From positions 682,001 through 746,000 of the forward strand of contig NZ_PZZM01000001.1 in assembly GCF_003046175.1 (NCBI RefSeq): a stretch of 64,000 nucleotides of DNA, read 5' to 3'. The DNA is from Bosea sp. 124 (GTDB lineage: Bacteria > Pseudomonadota > Alphaproteobacteria > Rhizobiales > Beijerinckiaceae). Under the pieces are notes generated by a model. The model searched no databases and was not told the origin of the DNA. It saw nothing but the letters and a program-made list of their open reading frames with translations. Shown piece after piece: positions 30,186 to 40,170 of this stretch (position 1 is its first letter; every line of letters begins with the position of its first letter). The position numbers were made by a program, and so were the translations under genes.

Positions 30186-31394
30186 TCACTCCATCAGCTT
30201 CGCCGCGCGCATCACGGACAGCGCCAGCGTCTGTGAGGCAGGCACGATACTCTCGACCTCCAGGAACTCGTCGGGCGTATGAGCCATGCCGCCGATCGGG
30301 CCGACGCTGCAGAGCGTCGGAGTGCCCTGCGCGGCGGTGAAGCCCGAATCGGCGCAACCGCCGGTGAACTCCGCGATGGTCGCGATGCCGAAGCCGGCCG
30401 CCGCCTCGCGATAGGTCTCGAACAGCTTCTGCGATTCGGCCGTGCCCTCCAGCGGCAGGAACTCGCCCTTGATCGACAGCTTCGCGCTGGTGTCGGCCAC
30501 GACCGGAGTCTCGACGATGGCGCGGATCGCGGCGACGAGTTCGCTGCGCTGCGCAGCGGTGACATAGCGCAGGTCGATCTCGCACCAGGCGCTGGGCGCG
30601 ACGGTGTTGACGGTCTGGCCGCCGCCGATCAGCCCGACATTGACGGTGACACCCTTCGCCAGATCGGTGAGGCCCTGGAGCTTCGGGATCTTGTGCCCGA
30701 GATCGACGATGGCGGAGGCGCCCTTCTCGTAATTCGCACCCGAATGGGCCGGCTTGCCAGTGAATTCGGCACGCATGAAGACGCCGCCCTTGCGGCCGCT
30801 GGTCACCGACTGGCGCTGGTCACGGGCGAATTCGGTGCCGGCCGGCAGGCGGCTGGGCTCGGCGTTGAAGACACAGCGCGCTTCCCGCGCGGCGGCCTCG
30901 ATGACCGGGCGCGAGGATGGCGAGCCGATCTCCTCGTCGCTGGTCGTCAGCATCGTCAGCGGCGACGACAGCCCGCCGCATTCGGCGAAGGCAGCGGCGA
31001 CGAAGGCCTCGATGACGAGGCCGGCCTTCATGTCGGCGACGCCCGGCCCGTAGGCGCGGCCGGCCTTGACCGTGAAGGGACGGCGCGTCGGCTCGCCCTG
31101 GGGGAACACCGTGTCGCGATGGCCGAGCAGCAGGACCGGGCGCTGGTCGTTGGCAGTCGGGTTCGGCAGCCGTGCCTTGACCGCATCGCCATAGCGGGTG
31201 TCGGGGATGATCTCGACCTCGAGCCCGTTCGCCTGATGGAAGCGGGCGATGACCTGCCCGGCCCGGTCGACGCCGGCCTTGTCGTAGGATCCTGAATCGG
31301 TGTCCACCATCTCGCGCAGCAGCGCGACCATCGCCTCCTTGCGACCGGCGAGCCAGGCGGTGACCTTGGCTTCCTCAGGCGTCAAATCGCTCAT
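30186..31394 (-). CDS. M20 family metallopeptidase (carboxypeptidase G2-like)
   Basis: A 402-residue zinc hydrolase. Metal ligands by family pattern are His92 (GHRDTVFP; the usual pattern is GHxDTV), Asp121 (GVADMKAGL), Glu154/155 (TSDEEIGS) and a His near the C-terminus (AHTPDE). The dimerisation insert is visible between (KPAHSGANYEKGASAI). No signal peptide is seen. The family removes C-terminal glutamate or hydrolyses N-acyl amino acids; the exact substrate is open. It is transcribed alone, with the TPR gene in the same direction upstream. Confidence 0.87.
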   Translation of the reverse strand: MSDLTPEEAKVTAWLAGRKEAMVALLREMVDTDSGSYDKAGVDRAGQVIARFHQANGLEVEIIPDTRYGDAVKARLPNPTANDQRPVLLLGHRDTVFPQGEPTRRPFTVKAGRAYGPGVADMKAGLVIEAFVAAAFAECGGLSSPLTMLTTSDEEIGSPSSRPVIEAAAREARCVFNAEPSRLPAGTEFARDQRQSVTSGRKGGVFMRAEFTGKPAHSGANYEKGASAIVDLGHKIPKLQGLTDLAKGVTVNVGLIGGGQTVNTVAPSAWCEIDLRYVTAAQRSELVAAIRAIVETPVVADTSAKLSIKGEFLPLEGTAESQKLFETYREAAAGFGIATIAEFTGGCADSGFTAAQGTPTLCSVGPIGGMAHTPDEFLEVESIVPASQTLALSVMRAAKLME

Positions 31395-31500
31395 CGCTCG
31401 TTCTCATGGTTCCGGACGGGACTGGTGCGAGCTTAGACAAGGACGCGCGCCCCCGGTAGCGCAGCGGCGCGCGCGGACCTGCGCAAAAAGTGCGGAGCAC

Positions 31501-31558
31501 GCCATCCCGGCGCCGCCATCCTGTTTCGGCGCGGCCATCCTATTTCGGCGCGGCCATC
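31501..31558. repeat. 19-bp tandem repeat at the 3' end of the TPR gene
   Basis: CTGTTTCGGCGCGGCCATC (31521-31539) is followed by CTATTTCGGCGCGGCCATC (31540-31558), with a partial third copy from 31501. On the minus strand the gene ends inside the first copy (TAG in place of CAG). The period is not a multiple of three, so slippage would change the C-terminus. Confidence 0.75.
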
Positions 31559-34311
31559 TTGCGGATCAGGGCGTCGCGGGCCGTGCGGGCAGCCGCACGG
31601 AGCGCCTCGTCGTCCGGCCGGCGGGCCGGCTGCTCGATCGCCTTGGCATAGTAACCCAGCGCCAGTTGGTCGGAGGCAATGCCGGCATAGAGGTCGCCCA
31701 GGCGCTTGTTCGCCTGCAAGGCCGCATCCGGTTTGGTCGCGGCTTCCTCGAAAGTGCCGATCGCGCCCGGCGCATCGCCGGCGCGCGCCTTCAGCTCGGC
31801 CAAAGCGAGCAGGATGCGGGCATCGCCGCCGCGCACGACGCGCGCCGCCTCGGCATCTGCGAGTGCCGCCTTGAGATCTCCCTGCCCCATCCGCGCCTCG
31901 ACACGGACCAGCAGCGCGTCGGTGTCGGCGGGAACCGCGGCCAGCCGCGCGGTCGCGTCCTGCACCGCCTCGCCGAACTTGCCGAGGCCGAGCCTCGCTT
32001 TGGCGCGCAGCAGCAGCAGATCCGGCTCGGGCGTTGGAGCGCCGAGCGCCGCGCCGGCGAAGCGCTCGGCAGCGGCGTTGTCACCCGTCGCCAGATTGAT
32101 GCGCGCGGCCAGGGCCTGCCAACGCGGCTCGTTGGGCTCGATGCGGAGCGCCATGGCGATATCGGTCAGCGCGGCTGGATTGTCGGCTCTCAGCCCGAGA
32201 CGGGCCCGCTCGGCATAGGGCCTGGCGAGATCGGGCGCGCGCCGGATCGTCTCGCCGAAATCGGCCCGGGCCGCGTTCGTCTGGTTTAGTTGCAGGCGCG
32301 CGAGCCCGCGATGCAGGAAGAGTTCCGCCATATGTCCCGGCGTCATGCCGCTCGTGGCCGCCCTGACCGGGCTTGCCCCCGCCGCATCGATCACGGCGCT
32401 GATGTCGGACACCGCATCGAGCGCGCTGCCAAGCCGGGCGGAGGCGATGCCCCGGACGGCAAGGGCCCCGAGGTTCAACCGATTCCCGGCGACCGCAGCC
32501 GCGGCGACCTCGCGCGCTTCAGCGATATCGCCGCGTGCGAGCAAGGCGCGCGCGTGCAGCGCCTCGCGCGCAAACGACCCACCGGGATCATCCCGCTTCC
32601 AGGCCTCGATCTCGGCCAGCGCCTCGTCGATCGTGCCGCTCTCGATGAGGGCCAGCACGAAATCGTCTCTCTGCAAGAAAACACGCCGCTTATCGGTGAT
32701 GATGCGGCGCATTTCCCTCAGATCGGCCAACGCATCGGCAGGTCTGCCCGCCATCAACAGGGCCGAGCCCCGCATTTCGAGGGCATAGGGCTCGGAAGCG
32801 TTGATCGCGACGAGCTCCGTCAGGTCAACGATCGCCGCCTCGTAGTCGGCTTTCCCGTGCGAGGCGATCGCACGCACCATCAGCGCATCGCTTCGCTCGT
32901 CCGACCCGGAGGCCGCGCGACGCACCGCACTGTCGGCATCGGCCCAGGCCCGGTCATAGGGCTTCAGATCGTCGTCATATCGGTATGACGCCAGGTGGTC
33001 GCGCGCCCGGGCAATCGTCGCGACCAGATAATCTGGCGCAGCCGCCACGGCGAGATCGAGATCGCCGAGACGCTCGCCATAGGGCCGCGCCTGCGAACGC
33101 AGGATCAGCATGTCCGCTTTGGCCTGTGGCGTGGTCGCGAGTGCGACCAGCCTGTCGCAGCTCTGCATCCGGAGCGGATCGTCGGGCTTGCCGCAGCGCG
33201 TCTTCAGCTCGGCTTCGTCGAGGTCGGTGACGAGGATCGGCTTGGGCTTGTCGAGCTCCGCGACCCTCGCCGCATGGCGAGCGCGCGAGGCCTCGTCATA
33301 CGCCATCTTCGCATCGGTGCGGGCCGCCGATTTCGCGAGCACCGAGCGGGCGGCGGCCTCGTTGCCCGAGGCGAGCAGGATGTCGGCCATGACCTCATGG
33401 GCATCGAACAGGGCCGGATCGAGCCCGATCGCCGTATCGACATCCGCCGTCGCACCGGCGATATCCTTCATCGCGAACCTGACGGCGGCGCGCGTCGCAT
33501 AGGCACGGCCATATTTCGGCGCCGCCTGCACGACGGCGTCCGCATCGGCGAGCGCTTCAGCAAACGCGCGGCGCGCGCGCCTCGCCCGGGCGCGAATCTC
33601 GGTCAGATCATACTGCGCCGGGAAGGTCTTCAGGCCCTCGGTCGCCTCCGTTTCCGCCGACGCGAAGGTGCCGAGATAATAGAGGCTGCGGGCCCTGGTG
33701 ATGAAGGCCTCGCTGCCGCGAAAGCCCACGGCGCGGGCCTTGTCGATCTGCGTGACGGCCTCGCTGTAACGCCCGGTGGAGTAGTGCAGCAGCCCCAGCA
33801 TGTATTCGCTGCGCGGGTGGCCCTTTTGCCAGAAAAGCCCCTTGCGCAAGTCCTCGCCCGCGCCGGCAAAGTCATACTGCATCAGCTTGAGATAGCCGCG
33901 ATTGGCGTGGTTGTCGGCGTCGAAGGGGTCTTTTTCGAGGGCGATCGTGAAGTCCGCCATCGCGCCCTGCCGGTTGCCGAGGCCGAAGCGGATTTGAGCC
34001 CGGTCGCGGTAGAGCGCGCCGAAATTCGGCACCAGCCGGATCGCCTCGCTATAGTCCTTCTCGGCTTCGGGCAGGCGCTCGAGAGCCCAGTAGGCCTGGG
34101 CGCGGCTCAGCAGCGCTGAAGCCTTCAGCTTCTGGTCGCCCCGCCCTTTCAGGACGGTCGTGCAGGCCGCAATGGCCCTTTCGGTCTTCTCGGCCTTGCA
34201 GAGCGCGACCGTCTCCGCCTTCTGGGCCAGGGAGGGGGCCGGGCCCCAGGCTGTGGCGAGCGACAGGCTCAGCCCGGCCAGCCATCCGATCCGCGAGAAC
34301 GAGCAGGCCAT
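31540..34311 (-). CDS. Large exported tetratricopeptide-repeat protein
   Basis: A 923-residue protein with a signal peptide (residues 1 to about 29, cleavage near SLAQK) and then helical TPR-type repeats over almost its whole length, visible as recurring A-x-x-x-Y/R-x-x-A-L patterns with ~34-residue spacing (for example LSRAQAYWALERLPEAEKDYS at about 66). No enzyme domain is visible. It is likely a periplasmic scaffold or binding platform. Runs of weaker repeats occur in the middle (about 330-420), where Cys pairs (TRCGKPDDPLRMQSCDR) could form a disulfide. Standing alone, it gives no context for a partner. Confidence 0.8.
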   Translation of the reverse strand: MACSFSRIGWLAGLSLSLATAWGPAPSLAQKAETVALCKAEKTERAIAACTTVLKGRGDQKLKASALLSRAQAYWALERLPEAEKDYSEAIRLVPNFGALYRDRAQIRFGLGNRQGAMADFTIALEKDPFDADNHANRGYLKLMQYDFAGAGEDLRKGLFWQKGHPRSEYMLGLLHYSTGRYSEAVTQIDKARAVGFRGSEAFITRARSLYYLGTFASAETEATEGLKTFPAQYDLTEIRARARRARRAFAEALADADAVVQAAPKYGRAYATRAAVRFAMKDIAGATADVDTAIGLDPALFDAHEVMADILLASGNEAAARSVLAKSAARTDAKMAYDEASRARHAARVAELDKPKPILVTDLDEAELKTRCGKPDDPLRMQSCDRLVALATTPQAKADMLILRSQARPYGERLGDLDLAVAAAPDYLVATIARARDHLASYRYDDDLKPYDRAWADADSAVRRAASGSDERSDALMVRAIASHGKADYEAAIVDLTELVAINASEPYALEMRGSALLMAGRPADALADLREMRRIITDKRRVFLQRDDFVLALIESGTIDEALAEIEAWKRDDPGGSFAREALHARALLARGDIAEAREVAAAAVAGNRLNLGALAVRGIASARLGSALDAVSDISAVIDAAGASPVRAATSGMTPGHMAELFLHRGLARLQLNQTNAARADFGETIRRAPDLARPYAERARLGLRADNPAALTDIAMALRIEPNEPRWQALAARINLATGDNAAAERFAGAALGAPTPEPDLLLLRAKARLGLGKFGEAVQDATARLAAVPADTDALLVRVEARMGQGDLKAALADAEAARVVRGGDARILLALAELKARAGDAPGAIGTFEEAATKPDAALQANKRLGDLYAGIASDQLALGYYAKAIEQPARRPDDEALRAAARTARDALIRKMAAPK

Positions 34312-34440
34312 CTGCCATCTCCCTCATGCCCGGCTTGCGCCAGCTTACGCCCGGACAACCTAACATGAGCCGCAGGAAGGCGTCATGCCGGGCCGCTCAC
34401 CCTGCATTTCCGTGTCGCGGCCCGGCCTCGTCCGGTTCAC

Positions 34441-34474
34441 GAAAAAAGGCCCGCCTGCGACAGCGGGCGGGCCT
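34441..34474 (-). terminator. Intrinsic terminator of katA
   Basis: On the minus strand, AGGCCCGCC and GGCGGGCCT form a 9-bp stem with a 10-base loop, followed by TTTTTT (complement of 34442-34447). It is 44 bases past the catalase stop. Confidence 0.88.
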
Positions 34475-34517
34475 CTTGCAGCATCGCGTGCAGTATCCTG
34501 CGCGCTGTGGCGCCGGC

Positions 34518-36017
34518 TTATTCGGCCGCCTGCTGCGGCGTGTTGGGGGTCACCGAGATGGCCGGGCGCTCGGTCCCGTCGGCCTCGGCGAGCGCGCGCC
34601 GCACGCCGTTGCCATAGTCCGGATGGACCTTGTCGAAATGGGCGAGCTGGCGATCCTCGATGTCGCGCGGGATGCCGCCCATCGCCGCGGCGATGTTCGA
34701 GAACAGGCGCTCCTTCTGGCCGGCGTCGAACAGGTTGAAGAGTGCGCGGGGCTGCGAATAGTCGTCATTGCCGATGCGGTGGTTGTAGCGATCCGCATCG
34801 CCCGAGATCTTCAGCGGCGGCTCCTTGGCGGCAGGCGCCTCGACCGGACCGCCGAAGGAGTTCGGCTCGTAATAGGCGTTCGGGTTGCCGGTGCGGATGC
34901 CGCCATACGTGTTCATCTGACCGTCGCGATGGTAGTGATGAACCGGGTTCTTCGGCTGGTTGACCGGAATGTTCTCGTAATGCGTGCCGAGCCGGTGGCG
35001 ATGGGCGTCGGCATAGGAGAAGACGCGGGCCTGCAGCATCTTGTCGGGCGAGAAGCCGATGCCGGGCACGATGTTCGACGGCGAGAAGGCGGCGTTCTCG
35101 ATCTCGGCGAAATAGTTCTCCGGATTGCGGTTCAGCTCCATCACGCCGATGTCGATCGGCGGATAGTCGGCATGCGGCCAGACCTTGGTCAGGTCGAAGG
35201 GGTTGTAGGACGTCTTGTCAGCGTCCAGCTCCGGCATGATCTGGACCTGCACCTTCCATTTCGGGAATTCGCCGCGCTCCAGCGCGTTGAACAGGTCCTC
35301 CTGGGTGGATTCACGGGTCTTGCCGACGACCTTCTCGGCCTCCTCGTTGGTCCAGTGCTTGTGGCCCTGCAGGCTCTTGAAGTGGAATTTCACCCAGTAG
35401 CGCTCGCCATTGTCGTTCCAGAACGAATAGGTGTGCGAACCGTAGCCGTTGATGTGGCGCACATCGGTCGGCAGGCCGCGATCCGACATCAGGATGGTGA
35501 CCTGGTGCAGGCTCTCAGGGCTCAGCGACCAGAAGTCCCACATCGCGGTGGGGGAGCGCATGTTGGTCTTGGGGTGGCGCTTCTGGGTATGGATGAAATC
35601 CGGAAACTTCACCGGGTCGCGCACGAAGAAGACCGGCGTGTTGTTGCCGACGAGGTCCCAGTTGCCTTCGGGCGTATAGAACTTGATCGCGAAGCCGCGC
35701 ACGTCGCGCTCGGCGTCGGCCGCGCCCATTTCGCCCGCGACGGTCGAGAAGCGCAGGATCAGCGGGGTCTCGGTGCCCGGCTGCAGCGCCTTGGCCTTGG
35801 TGTATTTCGAGATGTCGCCGGTGATCTTCAGCGTGCCATGCGCGCCCCAGCCCTTGGCGTGGACGGCGCGCTCCGGGATGCGCTCGCGGTTCTGGTGGGC
35901 CAGCTTCTCGATGAGCTGGTAATCCTGCATCAGGACGGGCCCGCGCTCGCCGGCGGTGATCGAATTCTGGTTGTCGGGAATCGGCGCGCCGGCCGTCGTG
36001 GTCATCGTCTTCGACAT
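34518..36017 (-). CDS. katA: Monofunctional heme catalase
   Basis: Converts hydrogen peroxide to water and oxygen, 499 residues, clade-3 size. The distal His53 lies in [12 protein letters not shown], the conserved Asn in [14 protein letters not shown], and the proximal Tyr in [35 protein letters not shown] is also typical. The start at 36017 follows GGAGGAC (spacing about 6); the longer frame to 36059 is not needed. It is divergent from oxyR across 128 bases, the normal arrangement for a peroxide-induced catalase. Confidence 0.96.
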   Translation of the reverse strand: MSKTMTTTAGAPIPDNQNSITAGERGPVLMQDYQLIEKLAHQNRERIPERAVHAKGWGAHGTLKITGDISKYTKAKALQPGTETPLILRFSTVAGEMGAADAERDVRGFAIKFYTPEGNWDLVGNNTPVFFVRDPVKFPDFIHTQKRHPKTNMRSPTAMWDFWSLSPESLHQVTILMSDRGLPTDVRHINGYGSHTYSFWNDNGERYWVKFHFKSLQGHKHWTNEEAEKVVGKTRESTQEDLFNALERGEFPKWKVQVQIMPELDADKTSYNPFDLTKVWPHADYPPIDIGVMELNRNPENYFAEIENAAFSPSNIVPGIGFSPDKMLQARVFSYADAHRHRLGTHYENIPVNQPKNPVHHYHRDGQMNTYGGIRTGNPNAYYEPNSFGGPVEAPAAKEPPLKISGDADRYNHRIGNDDYSQPRALFNLFDAGQKERLFSNIAAAMGGIPRDIEDRQLAHFDKVHPDYGNGVRRALAEADGTERPAISVTPNTPQQAAE

Positions 36018-36125
36018 GTTGTCCTCCACCATTCGCCGGGCGGCATCCGCCCTGCCCAATTTCGAATTGGTCGAACTAACAGCGCTTTGCGACGATGATG
36101 TCCAATACTGTTTACGGGCATCGAC

Positions 36126-36137
36126 GATAAGTTTATC
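36126..36137. promoter_or_regulatory. Possible OxyR site in the katA-oxyR gap
   Basis: GATAAGTTTATC has 5-bp inverted arms around GT and lies 8 bases before the oxyR start, where LysR-family proteins often autoregulate. It does not match the longer consensus for E. coli OxyR convincingly, so the call rests on palindromy and position. Confidence 0.4.
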
Positions 36138-36145
36138 AAATCGAT

Positions 36146-37099
36146 ATGATCACCTTGAAACAGCTCCGCTATTTCGCCGCCGTCGCGCGGCACCGGCATT
36201 TCGGGCGGGCAGCGCAGGAGTGCCATGTCAGCCAGCCGGCACTGTCACTGCAGATCCAGGAGCTGGAAGCGCAACTCGACTGCCAGCTCGTCGAACGCCA
36301 GCGCGGCGCGATCGCACTGACCGAAACCGGCCGCGAGATCGCGGAGCGGGCGCGGCGCATCCTGCTGGAGGCCAGCGACCTCGTCGACCATGCGCGCCAT
36401 CGGCCGAACCTGCTCAGCGGCGATCTCGACCTCGGCGTGATTCCCTCGATCGCGCCCTATCTGCTGCCGGCGGCATTGCCGATGCTGCAGCGGCGCCATC
36501 CCGCGCTCGGCCTTCGCCTGCGCGAATCGCAGACCAACACCTTGCTCGACGAGCTCGCGGACGGACGGCTGGACGTCGCGCTGATGTCGCTGCCGGTCGA
36601 TCGCGCCGGGCTGGAGACGCTGCCGCTGTTCGACGATCCGTTCCTGCTCGTGATGCCCTCCGAGGCCGGTGCGAACGTCGCCGGCTTCACCCCCCAGGAG
36701 GCGCTCTCGGGCGACAACCTGCTGCTTCTCGAGGAAGGGCACTGCCTGCGCGACCAGGCGCTGAGCTTCTGCGGCCCGGCCCGCAGCGGCTCGCGGCGGC
36801 AATACGGCGCCTCCAGCCTGGCGACGATCATGCAGATGGTCGCCAACGGCTTCGGCACGACGCTGATGCCGGCGATGGCGCTGGCCATCGAGCTCCGGCC
36901 CGACATGCCGGTGAAGCTGTTTCGTTTCGCAGCCCCCGGCCCGAGCCGGGCGATCGGGCTGGTCTGGAGGCGCAGCTCGCCCCGGCGGCAGGATTTCGAG
37001 GCACTCGGCGCGGTGCTGACCGAGGTCGGGCGCGACGCCGGCGCGCCGTTCATCGCGTCCATTCGCACCGACATCATCGCCTTGCCGCCGGCCCGCTAG
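36146..37099 (+). CDS. oxyR: Peroxide-sensing LysR regulator OxyR
   Basis: A 317-residue LysR-family regulator with an N-terminal helix-turn-helix (about residues 18-40, [19 protein letters not shown]). The redox pair is Cys200 and Cys209 in [12 protein letters not shown], the same spacing as the C199/C208 pair of E. coli OxyR, so disulfide sensing is well supported. It is divergent from katA. The start follows the AT-rich gap directly, and no good ribosome site is visible. Confidence 0.95.
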   Translation: MITLKQLRYFAAVARHRHFGRAAQECHVSQPALSLQIQELEAQLDCQLVERQRGAIALTETGREIAERARRILLEASDLVDHARHRPNLLSGDLDLGVIPSIAPYLLPAALPMLQRRHPALGLRLRESQTNTLLDELADGRLDVALMSLPVDRAGLETLPLFDDPFLLVMPSEAGANVAGFTPQEALSGDNLLLLEEGHCLRDQALSFCGPARSGSRRQYGASSLATIMQMVANGFGTTLMPAMALAIELRPDMPVKLFRFAAPGPSRAIGLVWRRSSPRRQDFEALGAVLTEVGRDAGAPFIASIRTDIIALPPAR

Positions 37100-37104
37100 C
37101 TGTC

Positions 37105-37644
37105 TCAGACGAGGCCGAGAAGCCAGGCCGTGACGTAGACGAGTGTTCCCGCCAGCATGGAAACCAGCGGATTGAGGCTGGTGCGCAGCGTCAGGAGCAT
37201 GGTCGTGGCGGTTATGACGAAGCCGAGCACGCCCGCGCCGGCGGCGAGCGTGGCGACCATGCCGCTCGCCAGCATCAGCCCGAGCGCGATCGGCACGAGG
37301 GCGATGGTCATGATCTTGACCGCCGAACGATCGGAGAAGCGCGCCAGCCCGCGACTGCAGACGAAGGCGATCAGCGAGGATGGAAGCAGGATGGCGATGG
37401 TCGCCGCGACCAGCCCGGCCAATCCGGCGACATGCCAGCCGATGATGCTGGCGAGCATGACGTTCGGACCCGGCGCTGTCTGGACGATCGCCAGCAGCCG
37501 CGCGAAGGTCGCGTCGTTCATCCAGCCCATGATGCCGACGGCCTGGCGATGGATTTCCGGCACCAGGACATTCGCGCCGCCGACAGCGATCAGCGAGAGC
37601 GTGCCGAACAGCAGGACGATCTGCCCGAGAATGCTGCGTTCCAT
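37105..37644 (-). CDS. chrA: Chromate transporter, second half (CHR domain)
   Basis: A 179-residue membrane protein with about five helices and the CHR signature TAPGPNVMLASIIGWHVAGL (about 57-76), which resembles the LPGP-type repeat of ChrA. Its start codon shares one base with the stop of the upstream half (TGATG). Together the two short proteins correspond to the N- and C-halves of a bidomain ChrA; such split pairs are known as short-chain CHR. They would export chromate by a proton-coupled mechanism; chromate specificity is assumed from the family. The larger open frame from 38034 is out of phase with the true start. Confidence 0.82.
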   Translation of the reverse strand: MERSILGQIVLLFGTLSLIAVGGANVLVPEIHRQAVGIMGWMNDATFARLLAIVQTAPGPNVMLASIIGWHVAGLAGLVAATIAILLPSSLIAFVCSRGLARFSDRSAVKIMTIALVPIALGLMLASGMVATLAAGAGVLGFVITATTMLLTLRTSLNPLVSMLAGTLVYVTAWLLGLV

Positions 37645-38213
37645 CAGCGCCGCCTCGCAGCCAGCGTCGCCGCCACGATGGAGACCGGGATCAGGACGAG
37701 GAGCGTCGCCAGCAGCGGCAGCCTCAGAACCCCGACCGAGAGGAAGGCGGCGGCGGCCAGTGCCCAGCCCCAGAGCGCGAGTTCGGCACGCGTGAGCAGC
37801 CGCGCGGCGGTTCCGGTGATCAAGCCGGCGGCGCTCGCGGCCGCGCCGGTCAGGGCGACCTGCGCCCAGGGCTTGTCGGCAACCGCATCGTAGAGCGTGG
37901 CGAGGCCGACGAGGCAGAACAGTGGCACCGCCATCAGCGCGACGACGCAGGTCAGTGCCCCCAGGGCGCCCCGGTAGCGGTCGCCGATCATGACGGCGGC
38001 ATTGACGGTGTTGGCGCCGGGCAGCGCCTGGCAAACGCCGAGCAGTTGCGCATAGGCGCGATCATCGAGCCAGCCGCGTTCGGTCACGATGACATGCCGG
38101 GCGATGGGCCCGACGCCGCCAAAGCCCATCAAGCCGATTTTCAGGAAGCCCGTGAAGAGTCCGGCCAATCCCGGGACCGGCGTGGCCCCTTCAGGCGCTT
38201 GCGGCTGTGCCAT
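37644..38213 (-). CDS. chrA: Chromate transporter, first half (CHR domain)
   Basis: A 189-residue membrane protein. The N-terminal part FTGFLKIGLMGFGGVGPIAR and the signature CQALPGANTVNAAVMIGDRY (about 61-80) are diagnostic of the CHR family. Five hydrophobic segments are visible. It overlaps the second half by one base, so the two are coupled. It is followed upstream by the LysE-type exporter on the same strand; the 13-base gap makes a three-gene unit likely. Confidence 0.84.
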   Translation of the reverse strand: MAQPQAPEGATPVPGLAGLFTGFLKIGLMGFGGVGPIARHVIVTERGWLDDRAYAQLLGVCQALPGANTVNAAVMIGDRYRGALGALTCVVALMAVPLFCLVGLATLYDAVADKPWAQVALTGAAASAAGLITGTAARLLTRAELALWGWALAAAAFLSVGVLRLPLLATLLVLIPVSIVAATLAARRR

Positions 38214-38226
38214 CGTGCTTGCCGCC

Positions 38227-38859
38227 TTAGCGCTGCGCCGCGGTCGCCATCTTGATCGCGAAGCCGCCGAGCATCGTGCCCATCAGCCAGCGCTGGGCCA
38301 GGGACCAGGCAGGCCTCTCGCGCAGGAACACCGCGATCGCGCCAGCCGCGCAGGCGATCATCGCGTTCACGGTGACGCTGATCGCGATCTGGACCGAGCC
38401 GAGCGCCAGCGACTGGCCGAGCACGCCGCCTGCCGCCGGGTCGATGAACTGCGGCAACAGCGCCAGATAGAGCATGGCGATCTTGGGGTTGAGCATGCTG
38501 GTCAGGAAGCCCATGGCAAACAGCTTGCGCGGGCGATCGAAGGGCAGGTTGCGAACCTGGAAGGGCGAGCTGCCGCCCGGCCGCACCGCCTGCCAGGCGA
38601 GCCAGAAGAGATAGAGCGCGCCGCCGATGCGCAGTGCGTCATAGGCATAAGGCACCGCGAAGAGCAGCGCCGTGATGCCGAAGGCGGCGCTCAGCATGTA
38701 GACGACGAAGCCGAGCGCAACGCCGCCGAGGGAGATCAGCCCGGCCACGCGCCCCTGCGCGATCGAGCGCGAGATCAGATAGAGCATGTTGGGACCGGGC
38801 GTGATCACCATGCCGAGGCAGATCAGTGCGAAAGCGGCAAGCTGGGTGATGTCGGGCAT
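38227..38859 (-). CDS. LysE family amino-acid exporter
   Basis: A 210-residue inner-membrane protein with six hydrophobic helices. The N-terminal GMVITPGPNMLYLISRSI motif (about 16-33) is the family signature, and FLTSMLNPKIAMLYLALLPQF is at about 117-137. It is RhtB/LeuE-like in length. The start at 38859 follows CAGGAG; the 22 residues upstream in frame are not part of the family. The exported compound is not known. Confidence 0.88.
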   Translation of the reverse strand: MPDITQLAAFALICLGMVITPGPNMLYLISRSIAQGRVAGLISLGGVALGFVVYMLSAAFGITALLFAVPYAYDALRIGGALYLFWLAWQAVRPGGSSPFQVRNLPFDRPRKLFAMGFLTSMLNPKIAMLYLALLPQFIDPAAGGVLGQSLALGSVQIAISVTVNAMIACAAGAIAVFLRERPAWSLAQRWLMGTMLGGFAIKMATAAQR

Positions 38860-39029
38860 GGCGCGGCTCCTGAACGTTCCCCGCTTCGCAGATGGCGCGG
38901 CAAGGCACAATCGCCGCGCAGGCATAGCGGGTCTCCGCGCCGCGCCTGCGCCGCCTCCCGCAAGGGAACCGTGCGCTGTCAGGGCGGTTGTCTGTCCTGA
39001 GCCGGGGTCCGGGGTCGGGGGGATTTTCG

Positions 39030-39566
39030 ATGACGCTGTTCAGCCGCATTCTCTACACGGTGATCGCCTTCACGCTGCTCGCCGCAGCGATCCTGCTGAT
39101 CGGCGTCGCCGTCTGGCGCACCGCGACAGGCTACTGGACCGGCGACAACGCGCTGGAGACGATGCTGGACGGCATCGGCCTGATCATCATCGCGGTCGCC
39201 GTCGCCGATGTCGGCAAGTTCCTGTTCGAGGAGGAGGTCGTCGCCGATCGCGAGTTGCGGCGCCCGGCCGAGGCGCGCGGCTCGCTGACCAAGTTCATGA
39301 CGATCATGATCGTCGCGCTGAGCCTGGAATCGCTCGTGCTGATCGCCAAGACCTCGCGCGAGACGATGGGGAACATCATCTATCCCGGCTTGCTGATGTT
39401 CCTCGCGGTGACGGCGATGGTCGGGCTCGGGCTGTTCCAGAAACTCAGCCAGAATGCGACTGCCGCCGTACCGCCCGACCATGCCGACGGCAAGGACGGC
39501 CGGACGACGGCAGGGAGCCGGAGCCGCTCGCGGACGGTCGGGAACGAAGAGGCCGTGTCAGTCTGA
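39030..39566 (+). CDS. Four-helix membrane protein of unknown function
   Basis: A 178-residue protein with four hydrophobic segments (about residues 9-29, 46-62, 89-106 and 114-136) and a charged loop FLFEEEVVADRELRRPAEARG between helices two and three. The C-terminal 35 residues are polar and basic. The start at 39030 follows GGGGGGA; a start at 38988 would add 14 unlikely residues. I do not recognise the family. Confidence 0.7.
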   Translation: MTLFSRILYTVIAFTLLAAAILLIGVAVWRTATGYWTGDNALETMLDGIGLIIIAVAVADVGKFLFEEEVVADRELRRPAEARGSLTKFMTIMIVALSLESLVLIAKTSRETMGNIIYPGLLMFLAVTAMVGLGLFQKLSQNATAAVPPDHADGKDGRTTAGSRSRSRTVGNEEAVSV

Positions 39567-39577
39567 TCGCGGTCGTC

Positions 39578-40084
39578 TCAACGCACCACGTCGATCAGCA
39601 TCAGGTCGGTATCCTCCGGCTTCGCGCCCGCCGCCGTCAGCATCGCATGGATTTGGCCGCGATGATGCGTCTGGTGGTTGAACATGTGGGTCACGAGGAG
39701 CCCGACCGGCTTGCGCATCTCGCGCTGTGTCGCGCCGGAAAACCAGGTCAGGTCGCCCGCCAGCCAGTCCTGGGAGAGGCCGGCCGCCCAGTCCGTGATC
39801 GTCCGGTCGAAGGCCTTCCGTTCGACGACGAGGTCGTCCCAGCTCGTGACCAGTCCGGCCGAGTCGTGGATACCGACACCAGGCTTCGGTGTGCCGGCAA
39901 ACCGCGAGAGCCACATCTGGTCGGCCCAGAGCAGATGACAGAGGGTGCCATGGATCGACTTGAAGAACGCGCCGCAATCCCGCCGCCGCGCGGCGTCGTC
40001 GCGTGTTGCCGCGGCTGCGTAGAGGCTGTCGTTCTGCCAGGCGTTGTAATGCGCCATGGTGCGGACATAGGCCGTGTCGATCAT
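39578..40084 (-). CDS. DinB family protein
   Basis: A 168-residue four-helix-bundle metalloprotein. The putative metal-binding histidines are in SIHGTLCHLLWADQMW (about 43-58) and FNHQTHHRGQIHAML (about 136-150), as in the DinB/YfiT superfamily. The role is unknown; members include thiol-dependent transferases. The start at 40084 follows CAGGAGC. It is on the same strand as the FAD oxidase upstream. Confidence 0.85.
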   Translation of the reverse strand: MIDTAYVRTMAHYNAWQNDSLYAAAATRDDAARRRDCGAFFKSIHGTLCHLLWADQMWLSRFAGTPKPGVGIHDSAGLVTSWDDLVVERKAFDRTITDWAAGLSQDWLAGDLTWFSGATQREMRKPVGLLVTHMFNHQTHHRGQIHAMLTAAGAKPEDTDLMLIDVVR

Positions 40085-40170
40085 GCCTGCTGCTCCTGGA
40101 CAATCCGCAAGTTCGCTTGAAAACCCGCACGTGCGGGCCCCTCCCATCGCGCAAGGCGGACATGTGCGCC

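Noticed and set aside
37105..38034. A single 309-codon chrA frame
   Set aside because: The upstream part is an out-of-phase shadow of the first chrA half; the true second half starts at 37644.
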